From positions 1-64,000 of the forward strand of contig CAMBMU010000002.1 in the NCBI GenBank assembly GCA_945868725.1: a DNA stretch of 64,000 nt, written 5' to 3'. Position numbers and translations under genes: made by a program. Positions within the stretch are counted from its first letter, which is position 1, and each line of letters begins with the position of its first letter. Below the pieces are notes generated by a model. That model had not been told where the DNA came from, searched no databases, and saw only the letters and a program-made list of their open reading frames with translations. Of this stretch, positions 56,085-64,000 are shown piece by piece. This stretch comes from Spirosoma fluviale. Its GTDB lineage: Bacteria; Bacteroidota; Bacteroidia; Cytophagales; Cyclobacteriaceae.

Positions 56085-56115
56085 CAAAATTATAGCCTTT
56101 TATTAAAGTATCAAA
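56085..56115 (-). promoter_or_regulatory. Bacteroidota-type promoter upstream of tRNA-Tyr
   Basis: Minus strand TTTG-N19-TAATTTTG, about 50 nt upstream of the tRNA 5' end. Confidence 0.7.
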
Positions 56116-56179
56116 GTGAGTTCCTGAAAATTGGAAAAAAATTCTCCAAACACCCCTCAATCTTTTAGAAATCAAGGAA

Positions 56180-58783
56180 TTAATTTTCCTCTTTAAGTAA
56201 TTCTAAGTAATACGAATAATAGGATTGCAAGTCCTCAGACTGTTCCTTCTCTGCTATCGCCACCATTTTATCCAACACACCTTCCTCCATCACAAAACCC
56301 AACAAAGTTTGAAAGGCCCCTAATCGCAAGAATTCCTTTGAATTGCCCTCCAAAACAGCAACTAATTGGCGAAGGGCCTTTCCCTTTTCGGAAACCTCCA
56401 CATCCATGTAATAACTCCCGTAATACCCCATAAAATAATACAAGCCCTCTCCACTCAACTTGGAAAAGGTCTGCTCAAACCAAAGTCCTTTGCCAGGTAC
56501 CTTATTCGAAATGTAATATTCTGCCAAGGCTACCGCGATTCGAAAATTAGACTCCCTTTCAAAGGCCTCCATCCACGAAAGCTCCACCGCCGGATCTGCA
56601 ACACGAGCCAAACCCATCAATGCCGCCCCCGAAACTAAGTAGGAAGGATCTCGAGCCAAACGGGTAAATGCCCCCCGGTACCCAGAAGGGTTCCATTCGG
56701 TAAGCACCTCCAAGGCCCCCGCTCGAACCTTATTGTTCGGATCTTCCTCTGCTAATCGGTAAATTTTCTCCTCCAATTCAGCTAGGGCTTCCTTCCATTG
56801 TTCACCGCCCTGCAACAACGAAAGCCCGCGCTCACGAATCGCAGCAAAGGAATCTTCTAGAGCCAATGGCAATACAACCGCCAATTCTACTGCAGCATCA
56901 CGCGAAACCAAACTATCCAATGCGGCATACCGCGCTACCCCCAATTGGGATTCCTTAAATTGACGCAGGTACTGGGCATTGCTCAACACTTGATTGCCCT
57001 TCATTACTATTTCCTGCCCCTCATTTACATAGACCAAAGAGATTGGATAGCCATTTTCCAAGGCCACCTCCTGCTGCGCTTTTGTTACTTGAACTATTTT
57101 GGTTTTCCGTACTTCCCCCTCATACCAACTGAGGGTGATGGGCAATTGAAAAACTGGGTAGTCAAGACTGTCCTGAACTTGTGAAAAACGAAGTAGTAGA
57201 TTTTCCTGCTGCGAATAGTCGACCTCAACTTCCAACTCTGGGTGTCCCTTTGCAAAAAACCATTGGTTAAAAAACCCATTCAAGTCCTGCCCACTAACCT
57301 GCTCCATGGCTAGTCGCAAGTCATGTGCCTCCACTGACTGAAAAGCATGCTGAGTTAAATACAAATTCAATCCCTTAAAGAAAGCAGCATCCCCCAGCTG
57401 ACGTCGTAACATGTGTAACACCAAACCCCCTTTATTGTAACTGTGTGCATCAAAGAGATCCTCAGCATCGGCATAGTTAAACCGAATCAATTTTTTCGGA
57501 TCCGTCTCTGCTTCGGCAAAATATCCCTCTTTCTCCACCACCAACTTTAAATCTGCCTGATCCTGACCGTAGCGCTTTTCATTCCACAAGTATTCGCTGT
57601 AATTCGCAAAGGCCTCATTCAGGGTAAGATTGGACCAGGATTCGGCCGTAACCAAATCCCCAAACCACTGGTGAAAAAGTTCGTGAGCTATGATGTAATC
57701 CCATTCTGAATCCAAAGCCTCACGCTCATCTAACAGCAGTTCTTCCATAAAAATGGATGCCGTAGTATTCTCCATGGCACCAGACACAAAGTCTCGAACG
57801 ACGATCTGATCGTATTTTTGCCAAGGGAATGGTACTCCTAGCCTCGATTCAAAATAGCTGATCATTTCCGGGGTGGAAGCAAAAACCTTCGCAGCACCTT
57901 TTTCAAATCCTTTTTCTACATAATACCCCAAAGGCAATCCCCCATGGGAAGCCGTCACTTTTGCGAAATCACCGACCGCAATCGCCACCAAGTACGGTGC
58001 ATGAGGAAGGTCCATTTTCCAGTAATCTTCTCGCATGCCATTTCCCAAGGACTCCTGTTGCATGAGGCGCCCATTGCTGATGGATACCATGCTATCGGGC
58101 ACGGTCATCCAAATGTCATGCGTGAGGCGCTCGTTGGGCCGGTCAATCGTTGGAAACCACTTGCTCGAGTGCTGCGTCTCGCCCTGTGTCCAAAGCATGG
58201 TTGGCTTACCTGGGATCGTATCCATGGGATCGATAAAGTACAGCCCTTTCGTATCGCTAATCGCAGCCGAGCCTCCTCCAGAATTACGGTCTGGAAAAGC
58301 CACATAATTAATTTCTAATTCAACAGTATCCCCAACGGATGCCTCCTCAGGCAAGTAAATCTGGATTTCTTGATTGTCATAGCGGTAAGAAAGGGTCTCT
58401 AGCTGTCCGTTATGCATTCGCGCCACTCGCCCAAACTCAAAATCTTGCGCATCCAAGACCACTATTTTTTGCGGATAGAAATAAGGCGTTAAACGAAGTT
58501 TAGCTTTGCCAATTACCTGCTGATTTTTCCAGTCAAACCGCAGATCCAAATCCATGTGAAGCAAGTCCATAGTTCGCGTAGCAGAAGCCTGATAGGGTAA
58601 TTCATCCGATAGACCCCAAAAAATCCCCTCCTCTGCAAGTAGCGTATCTACCTCTTCTGACTCATCTGCCGACAGCACCGCCTTTGATTTACATCCCTCC
58701 AAACCCCACAAAAAGCAAAGTAGTACGAGTGCAGAGATTGAGGTTCTTAAATTAATTTTTGGACAAACAGGTTTTTGAATCAT
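56180..58783 (-). CDS. M1 family aminopeptidase (lipoprotein)
   Basis: 867 aa; GAMEN and HELFHQWFGDLVT...NEAFANYSEYLW zinc-protease motifs; N-terminal lipobox-like GC. Confidence 0.93.
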   Translation of the reverse strand: MIQKPVCPKINLRTSISALVLLCFLWGLEGCKSKAVLSADESEEVDTLLAEEGIFWGLSDELPYQASATRTMDLLHMDLDLRFDWKNQQVIGKAKLRLTPYFYPQKIVVLDAQDFEFGRVARMHNGQLETLSYRYDNQEIQIYLPEEASVGDTVELEINYVAFPDRNSGGGSAAISDTKGLYFIDPMDTIPGKPTMLWTQGETQHSSKWFPTIDRPNERLTHDIWMTVPDSMVSISNGRLMQQESLGNGMREDYWKMDLPHAPYLVAIAVGDFAKVTASHGGLPLGYYVEKGFEKGAAKVFASTPEMISYFESRLGVPFPWQKYDQIVVRDFVSGAMENTTASIFMEELLLDEREALDSEWDYIIAHELFHQWFGDLVTAESWSNLTLNEAFANYSEYLWNEKRYGQDQADLKLVVEKEGYFAEAETDPKKLIRFNYADAEDLFDAHSYNKGGLVLHMLRRQLGDAAFFKGLNLYLTQHAFQSVEAHDLRLAMEQVSGQDLNGFFNQWFFAKGHPELEVEVDYSQQENLLLRFSQVQDSLDYPVFQLPITLSWYEGEVRKTKIVQVTKAQQEVALENGYPISLVYVNEGQEIVMKGNQVLSNAQYLRQFKESQLGVARYAALDSLVSRDAAVELAVVLPLALEDSFAAIRERGLSLLQGGEQWKEALAELEEKIYRLAEEDPNNKVRAGALEVLTEWNPSGYRGAFTRLARDPSYLVSGAALMGLARVADPAVELSWMEAFERESNFRIAVALAEYYISNKVPGKGLWFEQTFSKLSGEGLYYFMGYYGSYYMDVEVSEKGKALRQLVAVLEGNSKEFLRLGAFQTLLGFVMEEGVLDKMVAIAEKEQSEDLQSYYSYYLELLKEEN

Positions 58784-58846
58784 ATTTGAAGAAATTCTAA
58801 GGAGCCAAGCCTTGGCTACTTTAGTTGGAAAAGCAAATTAGCAAGA

Positions 58847-59341
58847 ATGTTTTCAGTTATCCTTCAAGACACTACCTATTCGGTAGAAAAAAATAGGGGC
58901 GAAACTCGCGTCAACAAGCAATCCATCACCTGGGACCTCAAATGGATGGGCGACCGCAAAATTCACCTCATCCAAGGTGCTCAATCCCTAGAAGCAGAAC
59001 TCTTATCCATTGATCTGGAGGCAAAAACCCTACAAATCCGATTGGGCCACAAAACAACCACCCTCCAATTAAAGGACCGGTTTGACTTGCTGCTGGAGAA
59101 AATGGGAATGAATTCCGCAGGTTCTGATAGTCTCAAGGAAATCAAAGCACCGATGCCAGGCCTAATTTTGGATCTGAAGGTAGCCCCTGGAGATTTGGTC
59201 AAAAAAGGAGATGTAGTACTGATCCTAGAAGCCATGAAAATGGAAAATAGCATCAAGTCCCCTGGTGAAGGAATTGTGAAAGCGGTGAACGTCTCGCTCA
59301 AACAATCGGTAGAAAAAAACCAGGTACTCATCCAATTCTAA
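58847..59341 (+). CDS. biotin carboxyl carrier domain protein (acyl-CoA carboxylase biotin subunit)
   Basis: 164 aa; biotinylation motif EAMKMEN; APMPGLILDLKVAPGDLVKKGD. Confidence 0.92.
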   Translation: MFSVILQDTTYSVEKNRGETRVNKQSITWDLKWMGDRKIHLIQGAQSLEAELLSIDLEAKTLQIRLGHKTTTLQLKDRFDLLLEKMGMNSAGSDSLKEIKAPMPGLILDLKVAPGDLVKKGDVVLILEAMKMENSIKSPGEGIVKAVNVSLKQSVEKNQVLIQF

Positions 59342-59538
59342 TTGTTTTGCGTCTTTTTCCAAATTAACAGGAGAATCTAGCCTCATTTTTACTTCAGGTT
59401 CAAATTTCTAAAAGGAAGAAAGTATATTTGCTGGGTTGATTCACAAATTCAGCCAATCAGCAGTTCCGGAAAATTGATTTTAAAGTCAGTTTTCCACTTT
59501 AGCCAAAACCAATAAATCCAAGCTATCCCTACCCATAC

Positions 59539-60246
59539 ATGAAATACAAACGCATTCTGCTCAAGCTCAGTGGAGAATCTCTAATGGGCGAAAAAAAATA
59601 CGGCATTGATTCATCAATCTTACAGCAATACGCGGAAGAAATTAAAAAAGTAAAGGACATGGGCGTGGAAATCGCCATTGTCATTGGAGGAGGTAATATT
59701 TTTAGAGGCGTACAAGCTGAAAAGTCTGGCATCGATCGAGTTCAAGGCGACTACATGGGCATGCTCGCAACACTTATTAATGCGATGGCGCTTCAAAGTG
59801 CATTGGAACAGATTGGACTCTTTACCCGATTGATGTCTGGAATCAAAATTGAAAGCGTTTGTGAACCATTTATCCGTAGAAGAGCAATTCGTCACCTTGA
59901 AAAAGGCAGAATTGTGATTTTCGGTGCAGGGATCGGCAACCCTTATTTCACTACGGACTCTACCGCTGCACTGAGAGCCATTGAAATTGAATCCGATGTG
60001 GTGCTGAAAGGAACACGTGTGGACGGAGTCTATACCGCGGATCCAGAAAAGGATGCCACCGCCACAAAATACCAAAACATCACCTTCACAGAGGTTTACA
60101 AGAAAAACCTCAATGTCATGGACATGACTGCTTTTACACTTTGCCAAGAAAATAACCTCCCCATCATCGTGTTTGACATGAATAAGTCTGAGAACCTAGT
60201 CAAACTGGTACAGGGAGAACAAATAGGAACGCTGATTACTGTATAA
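59539..60246 (+). CDS. pyrH: UMP kinase
   Basis: 235 aa; [30 protein letters not shown]. Confidence 0.97.
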   Translation: MKYKRILLKLSGESLMGEKKYGIDSSILQQYAEEIKKVKDMGVEIAIVIGGGNIFRGVQAEKSGIDRVQGDYMGMLATLINAMALQSALEQIGLFTRLMSGIKIESVCEPFIRRRAIRHLEKGRIVIFGAGIGNPYFTTDSTAALRAIEIESDVVLKGTRVDGVYTADPEKDATATKYQNITFTEVYKKNLNVMDMTAFTLCQENNLPIIVFDMNKSENLVKLVQGEQIGTLITV

Positions 60247-60260
60247 ACCGAACCAGACTC

Positions 60261-60821
60261 ATGGAAGAAATCGAATTGTATTTGGACGAAGCCAAGGAAT
60301 TGATGCAAAAAGCTATTGACCATACGGCTTCAGAATTAGTAAAAATCAGGGCAGGCAAGGCCATGCCCAACTTATTAGATGGGGTTTTTGTGATGTATTA
60401 TGGCTCTCCCACACCCTTATCCCAGGTATCTTCTGTTACTACACCTGATGCAAGAACCCTTGCCATCAAACCTTTTGAGCGAAATCTCATCTCCGAAATT
60501 GAAAAGGCCATCATCAATGCTAGCTTGGGTCTGGCCCCTCAAAACAATGGAGAAATCATCATCCTGACCATTCCCGCATTGACGGAAGAGAGAAGAATTA
60601 ACCTGGTTAAAAGCGCAAAGTCAGAGTGTGAAACAGGAAAAATATCCATTCGCTCCGTGAGGAAAGAAACCAATGAATCCTTACGCAAACTTCAAAAAGA
60701 GGGTGCCTCAGAGGACGAAATCAAACATGCAGAAGAACAGGTTCAAAAATTTACAGATACCTACTCTGCAAAAATAGATGAACTATTCTCTAAAAAAGAG
60801 GTAGACATCATGAAGGTTTAA
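60261..60821 (+). CDS. frr: ribosome recycling factor
   Basis: 186 aa; KIRAGKAMPNLLDGVFVMYYGSPTPLSQVSSVTTPDARTL. Confidence 0.97.
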   Translation: MEEIELYLDEAKELMQKAIDHTASELVKIRAGKAMPNLLDGVFVMYYGSPTPLSQVSSVTTPDARTLAIKPFERNLISEIEKAIINASLGLAPQNNGEIIILTIPALTEERRINLVKSAKSECETGKISIRSVRKETNESLRKLQKEGASEDEIKHAEEQVQKFTDTYSAKIDELFSKKEVDIMKV

Positions 60822-60830
60822 CTCCTATCA

Positions 60831-60860
60831 AAGTCCCGAGCACTTCGGGACTTTTTTTTT
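60831..60860 (+). terminator. Rho-independent terminator after frr
   Basis: AAGTCCCGAGCACTTCGGGACTTTTTTTTT. Confidence 0.88.
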
Positions 60861-60867
60861 GCCTTGC

Positions 60868-61431
60868 TTAGGGTACCAACCAGTTTCCTTGCCAACCAGA
60901 AGTCAGCTCAAACTGTATCCGTAAATGGCCTTCCTTTCCCAATTGAAGTACTTCTATCGAAAGAGGACTAAATTTCAATACGGAAAAATATGCATTATCC
61001 TCCTGTGCCTCCCATCCCAACTCAGGCTTTTCAATCCGCGTACCTGGAACAAGCCCACTTTTGTACTCCGATTGCCTTTTCTCGGAAATGCGCTTCCAAT
61101 GTTCCTGAGCAAGTTCATCATCTATATGAAGGGTAACAAGAGCCTTGACCCGTACTTGCACTTGCTTTTTTGGATGGTAGAAAAGCAAACTCACTCGAGG
61201 GATTTTCAGTAAATCCTGAACTTTGGCAGTTCGATAGTCTGTATACACTAAAAATTCTACGCTTGAACTGAGCTCCCGCAACACTACCGTTCGCACCTGT
61301 GGAAAATTGGTCCCAGCAGTCGCTAAAGTTAGGAAGCGAAAAGGGTGCTTTGGATCCAAGGCACCACGGCGCAACTCGTGGAGTACAGTCTGCCAAATTT
61401 GACTAGGAGCATCCGAAGAAGTAAGGAGCAT
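60868..61431 (-). CDS. pyridoxamine 5'-phosphate oxidase family (FMN-binding) protein
   Basis: 187 aa; PQVRTVVLRELSSSVEFLVYTDYRTAKVQDL. Confidence 0.8.
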   Translation of the reverse strand: MLLTSSDAPSQIWQTVLHELRRGALDPKHPFRFLTLATAGTNFPQVRTVVLRELSSSVEFLVYTDYRTAKVQDLLKIPRVSLLFYHPKKQVQVRVKALVTLHIDDELAQEHWKRISEKRQSEYKSGLVPGTRIEKPELGWEAQEDNAYFSVLKFSPLSIEVLQLGKEGHLRIQFELTSGWQGNWLVP

Positions 61432-61489
61432 TGGTATGGGTTTTTAGTAGAAACAGAACTAAGGGAATAGAGTTCAAAAAGGAGGTGAT

Positions 61490-61547
61490 TGACGGAATTT
61501 AGCTAAATTGCGTCAGTCAAGTGACGGTATTTAGCTAAATTCCGTCA
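61490..61547. repeat. tandem pair of 26-bp near-perfect palindromes (6-bp spacer, 32-bp period)
   Basis: TGACGGAATTTAGCTAAATTGCGTCA-gtcaag-TGACGGTATTTAGCTAAATTCCGTCA; each copy is one base from the perfect palindrome TGACGGAATTTAGCTAAATTCCGTCA. Confidence 0.9.
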
Positions 61548-61615
61548 GTTTAGTTTTATTATCTTAAATTTATTGTCCAAATTCGTGTCGGTTTTCCCTA
61601 GTAATCCTTTACCAA

Positions 61616-62758
61616 ATGGTAATTTATCCAAGAAGCATCCAATCTATTTTTGAAAAGAACCTTCGGCCAAACAAGGTGCTGATGCTTATTGGCCCAAGAA
61701 GGGTTGGGAAAACTACATTTATTCGGAATTACTTGAAAGCTTTTAAGGCTGAAGAAATTCTCAAATTAAATGGGGAAGATGTACTGGATGCTGCACTAAT
61801 TCAAGAACGGTCAGTGGCGAATTATTCTCGATTGCTCGAAGGAAAGAAACTTCTGGTAATTGATGAAGCCCAACACATACCAAATATTGGAATGATTCTC
61901 AAGTTGATTGTAGACACGATTGAAGGAATCCGTGTGATTGCATCTGGTTCTTCGGCATTTGATCTGCATCAGCAAGCCGGCGAGCCCCTAGTTGGAAGAA
62001 TGAGCACCTTAAATCTATTCCCTCTGGGGCAATTGGAGTTTTCTAAAGTTGAAGATTTCAAAACAACCCAAGAGAACAGAGAAGAACGATTGATTTTTGG
62101 AGGATATCCAGAACTGAGCCAGTATTCTGAATGGAAGGATAAGGAAGCCTACCTGTATCAACTCATGAATGACTACTTATTGAAGGATATTCTAAAAGTG
62201 GATGGGGTCAGAAACTCGCACAAACTCTACTCTTTACTGCGATTGATAGCCTTTCAAATTGGAAAAGAAGTGTCACTCGAAGAGTTAGGCAGGCAGCTGG
62301 GAATGTCTAAAAACACGGTAGAACGCTACCTAGACATGCTTTCCAAAGTATTTGTGGTCTATCGAATAAGTGGATTCAACAGAAATCTCCGTAAAGAAAT
62401 TGTCAAAAATAACCGATGGTATTTCTATGATAACGGGGTTAGAAATGCCTTAATCCAAAATTTTAACAAGTTGAACCTCCGGGCAGATGTTGGCGAACTA
62501 TGGGAAAATTATTTAGCAGCGGAGCGAATCAAATTTCAAAATTACACGCAGCTCCATTGCACAAATTATTTCTGGCGCACCTATGATCAACAGGAACTTG
62601 ATTGGGTGGAAACGGAAGGAGACACTATCCGTAGCTATGAATTCAAATACAACTTGAATAAGTCTCCAAAAGCCCCAATAGGATGGAAAAATGCCTATCC
62701 AGAGGCAAGTTTTGACGTAATCCATTCAGGCAATTACCTCGAGTGGATAGGAGGATAA
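61616..62758 (+). CDS. AAA_14/DUF4143 family ATP-binding protein
   Basis: 380 aa; Walker A GPRRVGKTT, Walker B LLVIDEAQ, C-terminal DUF4143-like with nuclease-like ELDWVE...SYEFKYN. Confidence 0.9.
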   Translation: MVIYPRSIQSIFEKNLRPNKVLMLIGPRRVGKTTFIRNYLKAFKAEEILKLNGEDVLDAALIQERSVANYSRLLEGKKLLVIDEAQHIPNIGMILKLIVDTIEGIRVIASGSSAFDLHQQAGEPLVGRMSTLNLFPLGQLEFSKVEDFKTTQENREERLIFGGYPELSQYSEWKDKEAYLYQLMNDYLLKDILKVDGVRNSHKLYSLLRLIAFQIGKEVSLEELGRQLGMSKNTVERYLDMLSKVFVVYRISGFNRNLRKEIVKNNRWYFYDNGVRNALIQNFNKLNLRADVGELWENYLAAERIKFQNYTQLHCTNYFWRTYDQQELDWVETEGDTIRSYEFKYNLNKSPKAPIGWKNAYPEASFDVIHSGNYLEWIGG

Positions 62759-62763
62759 AAAAT

Positions 62764-62799
62764 GAGGCCCTGCAAATTGCGCGCGGGGCCTCTTTTTTT
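62764..62799. terminator. terminator between convergent ATPase gene and clpB
   Basis: GAGGCCCTGCAAATTGCGCGCGGGGCCTC followed by TTTTTTT on plus; A-rich plus-strand 5' flank could serve the minus strand. Confidence 0.75.
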
Positions 62800-62813
62800 A
62801 TCCATTCAAGAAT

Positions 62814-64000
62814 TTAATACAGGCCCACTTCAGCACCTAGGTTCTTGAAATACACCTGCTTTTCGGCATCCAAATCCACAAGTACCGTCGCGTCATTTTT
62901 AATGTAACCTGCCAGTATCTGCTTGGACAGCTCGTTCAAAATCAAGCGCTGCATGGTTCGCTTGAGTGGCCTTGCTCCAAAATTGGCGTCAAAACCTACC
63001 TCTCCCAAGTAATCCAGCACCTCTGTCGTAGCCTCAATTTCAATATTCGAATCCGACAATCGCTTTTGAATCTCCCGCCACTGGATGTCTACAATCTTGC
63101 GGATCACCTGCTTGTTGAGTGGCTCAAAGAGGATCGTCTCGTCGATTCGGTTGAGAAACTCTGGGCGAACAGTCTGCTTAAGCAAGTCGAAAACTTCTGC
63201 TTTGGTCTTTTCGAGCACCTCCTCCTTATTCCAATCCTCCATTTCTGCAAAGCGCTCCTGAATCAAGTGCGAACCAATGTTGGTGGTTAATATGATGATC
63301 GTGTTCTTAAAGTTGGCCAAACGACCCTTATTGTCGGTAAGCCGTCCATCATCGAGCACCTGAAGCAGAATATTAAACACATCCGGGTGGGCCTTTTCGA
63401 TTTCATCTAGAAGGATTACGGAATAGGGTTTTCTTCGGACCGCCTCAGTCAATTGTCCGCCTTCCTCATAGCCCACATAGCCTGGAGGAGCTCCCACCAG
63501 CCTACTTACTGCATGTCGTTCTTGGTATTCCGACATGTCAATGCGAACCATGGCATTCTCATCATTGAATAGGTATTCGGCTAATGCTTTAGCAAGCTCG
63601 GTCTTACCTACCCCGGTGGTTCCCATGAAAATAAAACTTCCTATAGGTCGTCTTGGGTCCTGCAATCCTGCCCTACTTCTACGCACGGCATCGGAAAGTG
63701 CTACAATCGCTTCCTGCTGTCCTGCTACCCGTCGACCCAACTCATCTTCCAAGTGGAGCAATTTTTCCCGTTCGGATTGAATCATTTTGATCAAAGGGAT
63801 ACCTGTCCACTTGGACACCACCGCAGCAATATCTTCTTGGTCTACCTCCTCCTTGAGTAGCGGGGAGCCTGCTTGCATCTCGGCCAACTGAGTTTTGAAG
63901 CCTTCCAGCAACTTCTCTGCCTCCACATTTTTTCCGTATCGGATCTCGGCCACCTTGCCAAAGTCACCTGCTCGCTCCGCTTGTTCAGCTTCGATTTTTA
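62814..64000 (-). CDS. clpB: ATP-dependent chaperone ClpB, C-terminal part (partial)
   Basis: [63 protein letters not shown]; frame continues past the ORF-track start to the window edge. Confidence 0.95.
   Translation of the reverse strand, partial: KIEAEQAERAGDFGKVAEIRYGKNVEAEKLLEGFKTQLAEMQAGSPLLKEEVDQEDIAAVVSKWTGIPLIKMIQSEREKLLHLEDELGRRVAGQQEAIVALSDAVRRSRAGLQDPRRPIGSFIFMGTTGVGKTELAKALAEYLFNDENAMVRIDMSEYQERHAVSRLVGAPPGYVGYEEGGQLTEAVRRKPYSVILLDEIEKAHPDVFNILLQVLDDGRLTDNKGRLANFKNTIIILTTNIGSHLIQERFAEMEDWNKEEVLEKTKAEVFDLLKQTVRPEFLNRIDETILFEPLNKQVIRKIVDIQWREIQKRLSDSNIEIEATTEVLDYLGEVGFDANFGARPLKRTMQRLILNELSKQILAGYIKNDATVLVDLDAEKQVYFKNLGAEVGLY

Noticed and set aside
59620-60147. 175-aa minus-strand ORF
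   Set aside because: Antisense to pyrH
61490-61547. CRISPR array interpretation
   Set aside because: Only two copies, 6-bp spacer, strongly palindromic units, no cas genes

Overview
The window is a Bacteroidota chromosome segment, probably Cytophagales and Cyclobacteriaceae/Algoriphagus-like. That placement is inferred from gene content and promoter style; no search was run. Most of it is core genome. Positions 24.5-56 kb (minus strand) hold a near-complete transcription/translation cluster in the order tRNA-Tyr, tRNA-Gly, tRNA-Thr, tuf, tRNA-Trp, secE, nusG, rplKAJL, rpoBC, DUF3467 gene, rpsL-rpsG-fusA-rpsJ, the S10/spc/alpha r-protein genes, secY, map, infA, rpmJ, rpoA, rplQ. The flanks carry recN, coaBC, rpoZ-like, bamD, OstA-like, tilS, mdh, a TonB receptor/DUF4249 operon, ftsB-like, eno, carA, an M1 peptidase, pyrH, frr and clpB. 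The observations most worth a second look are: (1) an unannotated 24-codon ORF packed between infA and rpmJ; (2) a tandem pair of 26-bp near-perfect palindromes upstream of an AAA_14/DUF4143 ATPase, next to a 12-nt match to the complement of the 16S rRNA 3' end; (3) Bacteroidota-type promoters (TTTG-N19-TAnnTTTG) upstream of the S10, str and tRNA/tuf units, including one candidate inside the spc operon; (4) hairpins that partition the cluster, including one that appears to gate the DUF3467 gene.
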